Below, one piece after another: positions 41,751 through 50,273 of a stretch of DNA of 64,000 bases. Origin of the DNA: Mycolicibacterium austroafricanum (GTDB lineage Bacteria; Actinomycetota; Actinomycetes; Mycobacteriales; Mycobacteriaceae). The first letter of the stretch is position 1. Every line of letters starts with the position of its first letter. The stretch spans positions 1 to 64,000 of the forward strand of contig NZ_CACSIP010000011.1 of NCBI RefSeq assembly GCF_902705885.1. Reading direction: 5' to 3'. The translations under genes were made by a program, and so were the position numbers. The notes below the pieces were generated by a model, which searched no databases, had not been told where the DNA came from, and worked only from the letters and a program-made list of their open reading frames with translations.

Positions 41751-43169
41751 TCAGGAGGAAGTGTCGTTGTCTGAGGCCTTGTCGGACTTGTCATCCGAGG
41801 CGCCGGCATCGCTGTCACCGGCATCGCTGCTCGAGTCGGCGCCGGTGGAATCGGTGCGGCTGCCTGCGGCCGTCTTCTTGGTGCCGTTGAGTGGCGCGCG
41901 GTGCTTGGGACCCGCGGGCTTGTCGGATTCGGCGGAATCCTCGCCGCCCCCTTCGAGGGCGTCGTCCGAGGCCTCGTCGGTGTCGCCTGCCTGCTCGGTG
42001 TCGGCGGAGTCGGCGTCGCTGGCCTCGGAGTCGGCGTCGCTGGTCTCGGTGTCAGTGGACTCGGCGTCGCTGGTCTCGGTGTCAGTGGACTCGGCGTCGC
42101 TGGTCTCGGCGTCAGTGGACTCGGCGTCGTCGCTGGTCTCGGAGTCAGTGGACTCGGCGTCGGGAACGCCCCCCGTGGGTTCGGGTGTCGGCTCCTCGGA
42201 GACGGGTGCCTCACCCGTCTCGACCGTGCCGCCCGCCTGATCGGACTCGTCGGAAACCTTGGAAGCCGCGGCGTCGGAGCCGATTTCCAACGTGGTGACG
42301 GCAGTGCTCGACGATTCGTCGGAGAGCGACTTCACCGCATCCGTGCCCTCTTCACCCTGTGGCTCCGCGGGCAGGTAGGGCCGGGAGTAGGCGCTGTCGA
42401 TGATCGCGCGCAACGGTGCCTCCCACTGGTCGGCCAGTTCGTGGAGACCGAGGTTGCGCAGCGGCTGCAGCAGCGGCAGGTAGTCGGTGGGCACAAATAC
42501 ATACGTGGTGTTGCCCTCGGTCCAGACATAGTTGTCGGGGTCGTCGAGGTCCACGTCACGGTAGTTCATGTGGACGATGTTGAACGCGGCCAATGCGTTG
42601 GCCGTCGCCAGCAGGTTGAACGGGTTGGTCGGGAAATCGGCGACCGGGTCGTATTCACGTGCTACGTCGATGACGGCGTAGCGGGTCGGCGGCGCGGTGA
42701 TCGCGTCCCCGAGGGTCCAGGTACTGGCCCCGCCGTATTTGCGAGTCCCGTTGCCGATGAGCAGGAATGACAGGTCGTCTGCGGCGACATCGCTGTCTTC
42801 TGCCCGTTCGGTCAGCCAGGCCGTCGCGATTCGGGCGCCACCGCTGAAGGCGTACACGATCTTCGGGCCGTCGGCTCGATTGATGGCGTAGTCGAGATTC
42901 GTGAGGTTCTCGTTGACGCCGATCTCGTAGGTCGTGGTGCTGATGATCCACCAGTACAGCACTTCCTGACAGTTCCTCGGGGCCTCGCAGCCGGCCCCCT
43001 GGAGGTACTGAGGCATGTCCCACGGGGCCGGTCCATGTGTCAGGACGGTCGCAGGACCTTCGGGTGTCAGGACGGCGGCCCCGGCCGGTGCACCGCCGCC
43101 GAGCGCGAGCGGCAACGCGGCGAATGGCAACGCCGCCGCGGCCAGAGCCCCCTTCAGTACCTGCTTCAC
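41751..43169 (-). CDS. Secreted PE-PPE-domain hydrolase with acidic tail (copy A)
   Basis: A 472-residue exported protein. Signal peptide 1-31; alpha/beta-hydrolase of the PE-PPE type (PF08237-like) at about 40-265; low-complexity acidic tail 270-415; basic GPKHR island at 420-424; Ser/Asp/Lys end. The nucleophile elbow is YAFSGGAR (Ser109), where the first Gly of GxSxG is Ala. REYDPVADFPTNPFNLLA and YVWTEGNTTYVFVPT are shared with copies C and D, as is the CX5C pair (61, 67). There is no PE or PPE N-terminus. GTG 43169 follows AGGAGAG; ATG 43184 is possible. Such domains in M. tuberculosis (Chp1, Chp2, PE16) are acyltransferases or esterases for envelope lipids. Confidence 0.88.
   Translation of the reverse strand: MKQVLKGALAAAALPFAALPLALGGGAPAGAAVLTPEGPATVLTHGPAPWDMPQYLQGAGCEAPRNCQEVLYWWIISTTTYEIGVNENLTNLDYAINRADGPKIVYAFSGGARIATAWLTERAEDSDVAADDLSFLLIGNGTRKYGGASTWTLGDAITAPPTRYAVIDVAREYDPVADFPTNPFNLLATANALAAFNIVHMNYRDVDLDDPDNYVWTEGNTTYVFVPTDYLPLLQPLRNLGLHELADQWEAPLRAIIDSAYSRPYLPAEPQGEEGTDAVKSLSDESSSTAVTTLEIGSDAAASKVSDESDQAGGTVETGEAPVSEEPTPEPTGGVPDAESTDSETSDDAESTDAETSDAESTDTETSDAESTDTETSDADSEASDADSADTEQAGDTDEASDDALEGGGEDSAESDKPAGPKHRAPLNGTKKTAAGSRTDSTGADSSSDAGDSDAGASDDKSDKASDNDTSS
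42031..42153 (-). repeat. 30-bp tandem repeat in the acidic tail of copy A
   Basis: Units at 42031-42060 and 42061-42090 are identical, 42091-42120 has one change, and 42121-42153 carries an extra TCG codon. They encode the repeating ESTDTETSDA on the minus strand. The frame is preserved. Confidence 0.9.
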
Positions 43170-44013
43170 GTGCGCTCTCCTCATGTCACGCGGGAATCCG
43201 CGGATCGATACGTACTGTCGGCGAGGCGGTTCCGTCACCACTTCGAGACACGCCTCGTCGCGAGCTGTCGCGCCTTCTTCGGCGGACCGGCCCTGCGGAC
43301 AGGCCGGCCGCTCGGCTGCCAAGTGTGGCGCGCGCTCGTACGCAGCGTTGCTCGGAGTGGTCCGAGTACTGCAGGTTCCCCGACCCGAGGCACATTACCT
43401 CAGGTTTGCTCGAGCGGCGTGTCGGAACAGCAAACACCTAATGACCGAAATCCTCGCCGCTTGAGCCTGATGGCTCGCCGTGGCTATCAAGATCGATTCA
43501 CTGCACGTTCGCAGGCAGTGTCGATTACCTACCTGTTTCCGTGCTGGCCTCTGCCGCAGCGGCGTCGAATTACTTTGGGCGCCAATAAGTTCCATCCAGC
43601 GAGACGCGACAATCCGTTCCATCGGGCCGAAGCGTCGGCGAGTCCGGCGGGGCGAAAACACCGCGGGCGGTGACCTGCACCGGAACCATCCCAGCAGGTT
43701 GTTTGCCGGGCCGTCGCCGATTCTTACCGCGGAGTCAGTTACGCACGGGTATCGGGCGAATCTCTTTCCGGACAAGTGTCCACATTGTGATCGCTTTGTT
43801 CAGGCCGTGGTTGCCTGCTGGTAAAGGTGTGCTGCTACCCGTGGTACGTACCATAAATTATTTTTTGCGTGGTGGCGGCCAGCAACGAACGGTTATCTTC
43901 GGCGCAATCCCTTGCCAAACCTGAATAACATAATTGTAATTCCAGGCCTCTGCGTTTCTTACCAAAAAGTCAGTTCAGGATTATATTCACTCTGACATCG
44001 AATGTTTCGAATT

Positions 44014-44029
44014 CCTACGCTGACGTAGG
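44014..44029. promoter_or_regulatory. Palindrome CCTACG-CTGA-CGTAGG
   Basis: Perfect six-base arms around a four-base centre in the AT-rich region, about 207 bases before the copy B start. A possible operator; binding protein unknown. Confidence 0.4.
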
Positions 44030-44058
44030 TTACTCAATCGTAGCCAGGCGCTATCCCG

Positions 44059-44076
44059 ACTCTACCATTGTAGAGT
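44059..44076. promoter_or_regulatory. Palindrome ACTCTAC-CATT-GTAGAGT
   Basis: Perfect seven-base arms around a four-base centre, 45 bases (about four helical turns) after the CCTACG palindrome. A TATAAAG stretch follows directly (44080-44086). The spacing suits two dimers on one DNA face. Confidence 0.45.
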
Positions 44077-44235
44077 TGTTATAAAGAATGAATTACAGCA
44101 ATATAAAGGTAGTTTGCCAAATTCGCGTCAATTGGAATTGTCGATGTTTTGCTGCTCGCCGGCTTCTCGGACGCAATATGCTCAGTTCAGCCGATGACGG
44201 CTAACCACTTCGTTTGTATCTATCGGGGAGTTCCT

Positions 44236-45537
44236 ATGCGTACTACTATTCGCCGGGCGGGCGTTGCCTGCGGCACCCTCGTCGCCTCTGCTGCCTTGGC
44301 TGTTTCAACCGCGACCGGAGGGTGGGCAAGTAGCTCCGCGCTCGTCGTCGGCGGGTTGTCGACACCGTCCTTGCACGATCTGATCATGGCTCAACTGCTC
44401 GGCGACGAGCTGCACGGCCAGGAGCGGGTCAGCGTCAATTGGCCTGCCGAGGCGGGGCCTTACACGGGGCGTGGCGATCTGACCCTGGGGCAGTCGATCA
44501 ACGTGGGCATCACCAACCTCAATACCGAGATCGATGCCGCACTCGACAGACTGGCGGCACCAGGCGAGCAGGTCACCGTCGTCGGGTTGTCCGCCGGCTC
44601 GCTCGTCGTCAACGAGGTACTGCGACTGATGGCCGCTGATCCCGAGGCGCCGGGCGCGGACGAGATCAGGTTCATTCTGGTCGCTGACTCCAGCCGCCAG
44701 GAACTGATCAAGGACGCGAACTACAACCCGCGTTACGACTACACCTACCAGCCGGCGCCGGAGACGGCATACGCCATCTCGGTGGTGACCGGCGAGTACG
44801 ACGGAATGGCCGACTTCCCGGACCGCTGGTGGAATTTCACCGCCGTGCTCAATGCGATCGCCGGTGGGATCTTCGTCCACGTGCCGATGATGTTCACCGA
44901 TCTGGACACCGTTCCGGAGGAGAACATCACGGTGACGACGAACTCGCTCGGTGGTGTCACCACGCATTACCTGGTGCCCACCGCCAAGCTGCCGCTGGTG
45001 CAGCTGCTGCCCTTCCTCGCGTCCCGGGAAGCCGAATTGAAGGCCAAGATCGACAAGGCCTACATCCGTAACGACGTTCAGACCACCGCGCTGCGGACCC
45101 TCGCAGCTCCGGAGGCCGTCGAAGAGGTCGAGGAGGCCCAAGAATCCGAAGAAGCCTCTGTCCCGGTCGCTGAGGGGTCGACCGAGACGGCAGTCAGCGA
45201 GCCGGTCGAGGCAACCGTCGAGGCGGTTTCGGTGAAGGAGGAAGCCGCGGTCGAGGTGGACGAGGTCGACGATTCCGACGCCGCCGATTCCGACGCTGCT
45301 GAGGCGGAGGCCGCTGAGGCTGCCGACGCTGAGGCTGCTGAAGCTGATGCGGCTGAGGCTGACGCTGCTGAGGCGGATGCCGCTGAGGCCGCTGAGGCTG
45401 CTGAGGCTGCTGAGGCCGAGGCCACCGACGCCAAAGACGACACGGACGTCAAGCGTTCCGGGTCCTCTGATGATTCGGACTCCGATGATTCGGACTCCGA
45501 TGACTCGGGATCGACTGATTCGGACAGCACGGAGTAG
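44236..45537 (+). CDS. Secreted PE-PPE-domain hydrolase with acidic tail (copy B)
   Basis: A 433-residue exported protein. Signal peptide about 1-31; PE-PPE-type hydrolase domain about 35-285; Ala/Glu/Asp tail 293-400; basic VKRSG at 405-409; pure Ser/Asp/Thr end. The nucleophile elbow VVGLSAGS (Ser119) is canonical GxSxG; GEYDGMADFPD near 187 and VTTHYLVPT near 244 provide the likely Asp and His. It lacks the CX5C pair of A, C and D and is the most divergent hydrolase. GGGGAG is 5 bases before ATG 44236. A hairpin terminator and then a Baeyer-Villiger monooxygenase follow on the same strand. Confidence 0.88.
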   Translation: MRTTIRRAGVACGTLVASAALAVSTATGGWASSSALVVGGLSTPSLHDLIMAQLLGDELHGQERVSVNWPAEAGPYTGRGDLTLGQSINVGITNLNTEIDAALDRLAAPGEQVTVVGLSAGSLVVNEVLRLMAADPEAPGADEIRFILVADSSRQELIKDANYNPRYDYTYQPAPETAYAISVVTGEYDGMADFPDRWWNFTAVLNAIAGGIFVHVPMMFTDLDTVPEENITVTTNSLGGVTTHYLVPTAKLPLVQLLPFLASREAELKAKIDKAYIRNDVQTTALRTLAAPEAVEEVEEAQESEEASVPVAEGSTETAVSEPVEATVEAVSVKEEAAVEVDEVDDSDAADSDAAEAEAAEAADAEAAEADAAEADAAEADAAEAAEAAEAAEAEATDAKDDTDVKRSGSSDDSDSDDSDSDDSGSTDSDSTE

Positions 45538-45558
45538 CATTTCTGCACGACAGACCCA

Positions 45559-45589
45559 CGAAGCCCCGGCTCCCCGCGCCGGGGCTTCG
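45559..45589 (+). terminator. Perfect 12-bp hairpin after copy B
   Basis: CGAAGCCCCGGC (45559-45570) pairs exactly with 45578-45589 across a seven-base loop, starting 22 bases after the stop. No T-tract. It separates copy B from the monooxygenase and may only attenuate read-through. Confidence 0.75.
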
Positions 45590-45686
45590 CGGCGTCAGGT
45601 CACCGGGCGTCGCCGAGCGGTGGCGGCCGCGTCGTCCTAAGATCCAGGCAATGTTGCTCGATTTGCTGTGAGGTAGCGTTTATCCC

Positions 45687-47168
45687 ATGGGTGTACCGCA
45701 GTTCGACGTGATCGTCGTGGGCGCCGGTTTCGGCGGAATGGGTGCGTCGATCCAGCTCAAGAAGATGGGCTACCAGAACATCCTGATCCTGGATCGCGAG
45801 GACGACCTGGGGGGAACGTGGCACGTGAACCACTACCCCGGCCTTGCCGTGGACATCCCGTCGCCCACCTACTCGTACTGGTTCGAAGCGAACCCGTACT
45901 GGTCGCGGCTCTACGCGCCCGGGTCTGAGCTCAAGGCGTACGCCGAGCACGTCGCCGACAAATACGACCTCCGACGGCACATGCGCTTCAACAGCCCGGT
46001 TGACGGGGCACGCTGGGACGACGACGCTCAGCAGTGGCTGGTGGCGTTGTCCGACGGTGAAACGCTGACCTCTCGGTTCCTGATCACCGCCACGGGATAT
46101 CTCTCGCAGCCCCGCAAGCCCGACATCCCGGGTATCGAGGAGTTCGCCGGCCGGATCGTCCACAGCATGGACTGGGACGATAGCTACTCGGCCGCCGGAG
46201 AGCGGGTCGGGCTGATCGGCACGGGCGCCACGGCGGTGCAGCTGATCCCCCAGCTGACCAAGGACGCCGCGGAGCTGACGGTGTACCAGCGGACGCCGAT
46301 CCACGTCGTGCCCAAGATCGACTTCCCGATCCCGGCACTGTTGCGCAAGCTGTTTGCCCGGTTACCTCTGCTCCAGCGCGCGTTCCGGTTCACCTCCGAC
46401 ATCAACCTCGAAGTGATGATGATCCTGTCGGTGTTGAACTTCAAGTACTTTCGGTCGCTGAACACCGGTGCCTCCTATGTGTCGCAGGCACTTCGCTTCG
46501 TGTCGATCCGGGACAAGGAGCTGCGCGCCAAGCTGACTCCGGAGTACGAATTCGGGTGCAAGCGGCCGACGTACTCGAATTCCTACTATCGGACGTTCAC
46601 CAAACCGAACGTGCACCTTCAGGCTTCGGGCATCGAACGGGTCGAGGCCGACGGCATCGTCGCGTGCGACGGGACCAAGACCCAGATCGACACCTTGGTG
46701 CTGTGCACCGGTTTCGACCTGTGGGAAGCCAACATCCCGGCGATCGAGATCATCGGTCGTGATGCCCGAAACCTCGGGAAGTGGTGGCGCGACAACGGGT
46801 TCCAGGCCTACCAGGGCCTGTCGATCCCCTCATTCCCGAACTTCCTGAGCCTCGCGGGTCCATACGCATCCAGTGGGCTGTCGTTCTTCAACACGGTGGA
46901 ATATCAGATGCGCCACATGGATCGATTGTTCGGCGAAGTGCAACGCCGCAACGCGACGACGTTCGAGGTGACCGAGGAAGCCAACGCGCGCTTCCGCGAC
47001 CGCATGTCTCACCTGTTGGAGAAGACGGTGTTCCGGCGCGGTGATTGCGCGGGGTCTCGGTCCTACTACTTCAGTCCGACCGGTGAGACGCTGGTGCGTC
47101 CGGCATCGACCAACCAGACGAACCGGGAAAACGACACCTTTCCGCTCAGCGACTACACGATCGCCTGA
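45687..47168 (+). CDS. Flavin-containing Baeyer-Villiger monooxygenase (paralogue 1)
   Basis: A 493-residue FAD/NADPH enzyme that inserts oxygen beside a ketone to give an ester or lactone. FAD motif GAGFGG at 12-17; GGTWHVNHYPG near 42; Baeyer-Villiger fingerprint FAGRIVHSMDW at 153-163; NADPH motif GTGATA near 178; ATGY near 135. Closely related to the enzyme at 51705-53189, both ending in RFPLSDYAIA-like sequences. Cytoplasmic, no signal peptide. It follows copy B and precedes the cutinase. Confidence 0.93.
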   Translation: MGVPQFDVIVVGAGFGGMGASIQLKKMGYQNILILDREDDLGGTWHVNHYPGLAVDIPSPTYSYWFEANPYWSRLYAPGSELKAYAEHVADKYDLRRHMRFNSPVDGARWDDDAQQWLVALSDGETLTSRFLITATGYLSQPRKPDIPGIEEFAGRIVHSMDWDDSYSAAGERVGLIGTGATAVQLIPQLTKDAAELTVYQRTPIHVVPKIDFPIPALLRKLFARLPLLQRAFRFTSDINLEVMMILSVLNFKYFRSLNTGASYVSQALRFVSIRDKELRAKLTPEYEFGCKRPTYSNSYYRTFTKPNVHLQASGIERVEADGIVACDGTKTQIDTLVLCTGFDLWEANIPAIEIIGRDARNLGKWWRDNGFQAYQGLSIPSFPNFLSLAGPYASSGLSFFNTVEYQMRHMDRLFGEVQRRNATTFEVTEEANARFRDRMSHLLEKTVFRRGDCAGSRSYYFSPTGETLVRPASTNQTNRENDTFPLSDYTIA

Positions 47169-47225
47169 ACTCCACTGCCGCATATCCTGACCGGCGAATA
47201 TCGATAGGTGTGTCAGCATGGACAC

Positions 47226-47891
47226 ATGCGTGTGCGACGAACTCCCGGTGTGATCGCCGGCGCCCTACTGGCCGCGACAGCGATACTGCCCACAGTGAGC
47301 GTGCTGCCCTCGGCGTCGGCCGACCCCTGCCCCGAGGTCGAGGTGATCTGGGCTCGCGGTACGGGCGCGCCGGCGGGCTTGGGGTGGCTCGGGGACGCGT
47401 TCGTCGAATCCCTGCGGGGCAAGGCCCCCAACACGTCGGTGGGCGCCTACGGCGTGAACTATCCCGCAAGCTTCGATTTCGACACCTCGGCGCCTGCCGG
47501 CGCCGCGGACGCAGCTGGTCGGGTGCAGTACATGGCGGACAACTGCCCGGACACGAAGCTCGTTCTCGGGGGCAATTCCCAGGGGGCGGGGGTCATCGAC
47601 CTGATCACCGTGGACCCGCGCCCGCTCGGGCGGTTCACCCCGACCCCGATGCCCCCACATCTGGCCGACCACGTGGCTGCGGTCGCGGTCTTCGGAAACC
47701 CATTGCGCGACATCCGCGGCGGTGGCCCGCTGCCGGAAATGAGCAGCGCCTACGGTCCGAAAACGATCGACCTGTGTGGGCTCGATGACCCGTTCTGCTC
47801 CACTGGGTTGAACTTCGCAGCACATTTCTCCTACATCAAGAACGGAATGGTCGACCAGGCAACGTCGTTCGTGGCAGACCGGATTCGGTAG
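47226..47891 (+). CDS. Secreted cutinase-family esterase
   Basis: A 221-residue exported serine esterase. Signal peptide MRVRRTPGVIAGALLAATA through SASA, cleaved before DPCPEVEVIWARGTG. The catalytic triad is visible: Ser in GGNSQGAGV, Asp in DLCGLDDPFC and His in NFAAHFSYI. Four cysteines are placed for the two family disulfides. Mycobacterial cutinase-like proteins hydrolyse lipids or polyesters. ATG 47226 gives a normal signal peptide; GTG 47208 is in frame. It lies between monooxygenase 1 and copy C, all plus strand. Confidence 0.94.
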   Translation: MRVRRTPGVIAGALLAATAILPTVSVLPSASADPCPEVEVIWARGTGAPAGLGWLGDAFVESLRGKAPNTSVGAYGVNYPASFDFDTSAPAGAADAAGRVQYMADNCPDTKLVLGGNSQGAGVIDLITVDPRPLGRFTPTPMPPHLADHVAAVAVFGNPLRDIRGGGPLPEMSSAYGPKTIDLCGLDDPFCSTGLNFAAHFSYIKNGMVDQATSFVADRIR

Positions 47892-48082
47892 CCCAGGCCG
47901 CAATACCCCGCTAGCAAACCGGCCGGTCCGTTTGGTTCCCGTATCGATGCCGCATGCCCAACCGGCCCTCGATGTGGACTTCGGTTCCGAGAAACGCGGA
48001 ACACCGGCCATACATTTGCACTGCAACACCCTCATGCGGGCGTAGGATTCACAACAGCAGCAAACTAGCGGGGAGCAGAATC

Positions 48083-49360
48083 ATGGGGGTGTGCATGAAC
48101 ACAGCAGCTGAGGGCGCCAAGGGTAAGAAGAGCCTGGCGAAGTGGTTGGCCGCTGCAGCCGTGGCGAGCGTGCCACTCGCGGGGGTGGCGGTGGGCGCCA
48201 CGGTGCCCTCCGCCTACGCGGCGGAGTTCGAGCTGTTGCCGCCGGGGCCGGCGCGCGTGCTGACGCTGAGCCTGATCCCGCGCGGAAATGACGACGACCT
48301 CCAGGGAGTGATGTGTGAGGCACCGCGGACCTGCCAGCAGGTGGTCTACTCGTACCTGCGCAGGTCAGTCGGTGTCACCAATATCAACAACGCCCTCGGC
48401 GACGGCACGACCGGCCGGCAGATTGTCTTCGCATACAGTGAGGGCGCGCGGGCGGCCTCGCTCTGGCTCGAGGAGAACGCGGGACAGGAGGGCGCTCCGT
48501 CGCCCGAGCAGTTGAGCTTCGTGCTGATGGGCAATCCGACGCGCAAATACGGTGGGGCCGATCGGAACTACGACACCATGCCCGAGACGGACTACAAGGT
48601 GCTCGACGTCTCCAGGGAGTACGACGCAGCTTCGGATTTTCCTGACAATCCTTTCAATCTGTTGGCGATGCTGAACACCAGCGCGGGCTTCATGTTCACC
48701 CACCAGGACTACGAGGAAGTCGACATCTACAGTCCGGCGAACTACGTGTGGACAGAGGGAAACACCACCTACGTCTTCGTGCCGACCGAGCATCTCCCGC
48801 TGCTGAGGCCGCTGCGCCTGCTCGGGCTCACCGCGTTGGCCGACGCACTCAACGGTCCACTCAAGGAGATCGTCGACCGCGCATACGACCGGTATTACCT
48901 GCCCGACGCGCCCGGGCTCCCCGCCCCGGAACCCGAACCGGAGCCGGAGCCGGAGGCAGCGCTGATGGCTACCAGCACGCAGCGCAGTGCGCTCACCGCG
49001 GAGGCCGGCGTCGCTGACGAGTCCCTGCCCACCGACGAGGAAGAGTCCTCGGATGTGATCGACGTGGACGCAGCTGTTGAGATCGACGACGTCGTGGAGG
49101 AGCCGGCCGCGGATACCGACTCCGAGCAAAGCGTCGACGAGGCCGTGGACGAGAACGCTGACGTGGACGTGGAGCCGTCGACCGAAGCCGATTCGGAGCC
49201 CGAATCCAGCGAAGACGACGAGCCGTCGAGGAAGGTGTCGAGGTCGAAGGCCTCGTCGGATGATTCACCGTCCAAGTCGTCGAGTCAGGACTCGCAGTCC
49301 TCCAGCGGCAGCGAGTCGACCGACTCAGCCTCCAAGGACTCGGGAAACTCTGACGAATAG
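48083..49360 (+). CDS. Secreted PE-PPE-domain hydrolase with acidic tail (copy C)
   Basis: A 425-residue exported protein. Signal peptide about 1-46 (ends SAYAA); hydrolase domain about 50-275; a PEPEPEPEPE linker near 282; acidic tail 315-380; basic SRKVSRSK at 382-389; Ser/Asp/Lys end. Nucleophile elbow FAYSEGAR (Ser119); REYDAASDFPDNPFNLLA near 178; YVWTEGNTTYVFVPT near 221, identical in copy A; CX5C pair in MCEAPRTCQ. Very like copy A in the hydrolase part. GGGAG is 7 bases before ATG 48083; ATG 48095 is also possible. It is followed on the same strand by a methyltransferase. Confidence 0.88.
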   Translation: MGVCMNTAAEGAKGKKSLAKWLAAAAVASVPLAGVAVGATVPSAYAAEFELLPPGPARVLTLSLIPRGNDDDLQGVMCEAPRTCQQVVYSYLRRSVGVTNINNALGDGTTGRQIVFAYSEGARAASLWLEENAGQEGAPSPEQLSFVLMGNPTRKYGGADRNYDTMPETDYKVLDVSREYDAASDFPDNPFNLLAMLNTSAGFMFTHQDYEEVDIYSPANYVWTEGNTTYVFVPTEHLPLLRPLRLLGLTALADALNGPLKEIVDRAYDRYYLPDAPGLPAPEPEPEPEPEAALMATSTQRSALTAEAGVADESLPTDEEESSDVIDVDAAVEIDDVVEEPAADTDSEQSVDEAVDENADVDVEPSTEADSEPESSEDDEPSRKVSRSKASSDDSPSKSSSQDSQSSSGSESTDSASKDSGNSDE

Positions 49361-49445
49361 CACTCGGCGACAGCGAGTTTGCCTCCGTCGACGGCGAATC
49401 AAACCCCGGTGAGCGGTGCCGTGAGCCATGTGCTTTGCTGGCGGA

Positions 49446-50273
49446 ATGGATGTCAGTGGCCTCGAACCCATCGAACAGACCGCGCTGCTCACCGAGTACG
49501 CGCGTGCGCTCGACAGCCGCGCGGCACACCCCATCCTCGGTGACGCGCTTGCCGCTGCCACAGTCGACAAGATCGAGTTCGACTTCGCCGGCCTGGGCGC
49601 CACAGCCAGTGTGGTAGCCCTGGTGGCGCTGCGGGCGAAGATGCTCGACGAGCGCATCCGCGCATTTGTCGCCGAGAACCCCGGAGCGGTGGTGGTCGAT
49701 CTCGGTGCCGGGTTGAGCAGTGCGGTTTACCGCGTCGACCCACCGCCGGGCGTCGATTGGTTCAGTGTTGATCTTCCCCGCATGGTCACCTTGCGCGAGT
49801 CACTCCTGCCGTCCCGTGACCGTGCTCGGTCCGTCGCGGTGTCGTTGCTCGAACCCGGCTGGGTCGACGGTATCCCGGCGGATCGACCGACGATGCTGTT
49901 CGCCGACGGACTGTTCGCGTTCCTGGAGGAACCGCAGGTGATCAGCCTGTTGCGGCGGGCCACCGAACACTTCGGGACGGGGGTGATCGCGTTCAACGAC
50001 TACGGGCCGGTAGGCAGGATCAACCAGCTGATGGGCAGGCTCACCACCTCGAGCAAGGCGAATTCGCCGCACCGGCAGTGGAACTTCCCGGGGTTCAAGG
50101 ACGCCCGCCGACCCGAACTGTGGAACCGGGACCTCACGCTCGCCGAGGAGGCGAGCGCCATGCAGCGGCCGGAGGCCGCACTGTTCCCCTCGGGCCTACG
50201 GTTGGCCAGCCGACTGGCGCACCGGATCCCGGCGATCGCCCGCAAGGCCAGGATCCTGCAGTACCGGTTCTAG
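49446..50273 (+). CDS. SAM-dependent methyltransferase, leucine-carboxyl-methyltransferase-like (paralogue 1)
   Basis: A 275-residue class I methyltransferase of the LCM/TcmP-like group common in mycobacteria. SAM motif I is VVVDLGAGLSSAVYRVD near residue 80; DWFSVDLPRMVTLRE gives the acidic ribose contact; MLFADGLFAFLEEPQV is the family mid-motif. It may methylate carboxyl or hydroxyl groups of lipids; substrate unknown. ATG 49446 is preferred to GTG 49428. Its 3' end overlaps the convergent P450 by 4 bases. A relative lies at 62042. Confidence 0.9.
   Translation: MDVSGLEPIEQTALLTEYARALDSRAAHPILGDALAAATVDKIEFDFAGLGATASVVALVALRAKMLDERIRAFVAENPGAVVVDLGAGLSSAVYRVDPPPGVDWFSVDLPRMVTLRESLLPSRDRARSVAVSLLEPGWVDGIPADRPTMLFADGLFAFLEEPQVISLLRRATEHFGTGVIAFNDYGPVGRINQLMGRLTTSSKANSPHRQWNFPGFKDARRPELWNRDLTLAEEASAMQRPEAALFPSGLRLASRLAHRIPAIARKARILQYRF

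Larger units (their letters stand above)
43170..44235. other. Long divergent intergenic region with an AT-rich segment
   Basis: 1,066 bases between divergently transcribed copies A and B, with no convincing gene. The right half (about 43,800-44,250) is clearly richer in A/T than anything else in the window, with runs such as ATAAATTATTTTTTG. It includes two palindromes (annotated separately). An inverted CCCGAGG/CCTCAGG pair lies at 43384-43404. Probably the promoters for both secreted hydrolases. Confidence 0.7.

Noticed and set aside
42031-42153. CRISPR-like repeat array
   Set aside because: Units are contiguous with no spacers and code in frame for the acidic tail.
43395-43775. 126-codon minus-strand frame in the A/B gap
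   Set aside because: No family pattern, no ribosome site, Arg/Ser-rich composition typical of antisense or noncoding frames.
44236-45537. Frameshift explaining the Ala/Glu/Asp tail of copy B
   Set aside because: The same kind of tail appears independently in all five proteins and the codon pattern stays in frame to a proper stop.
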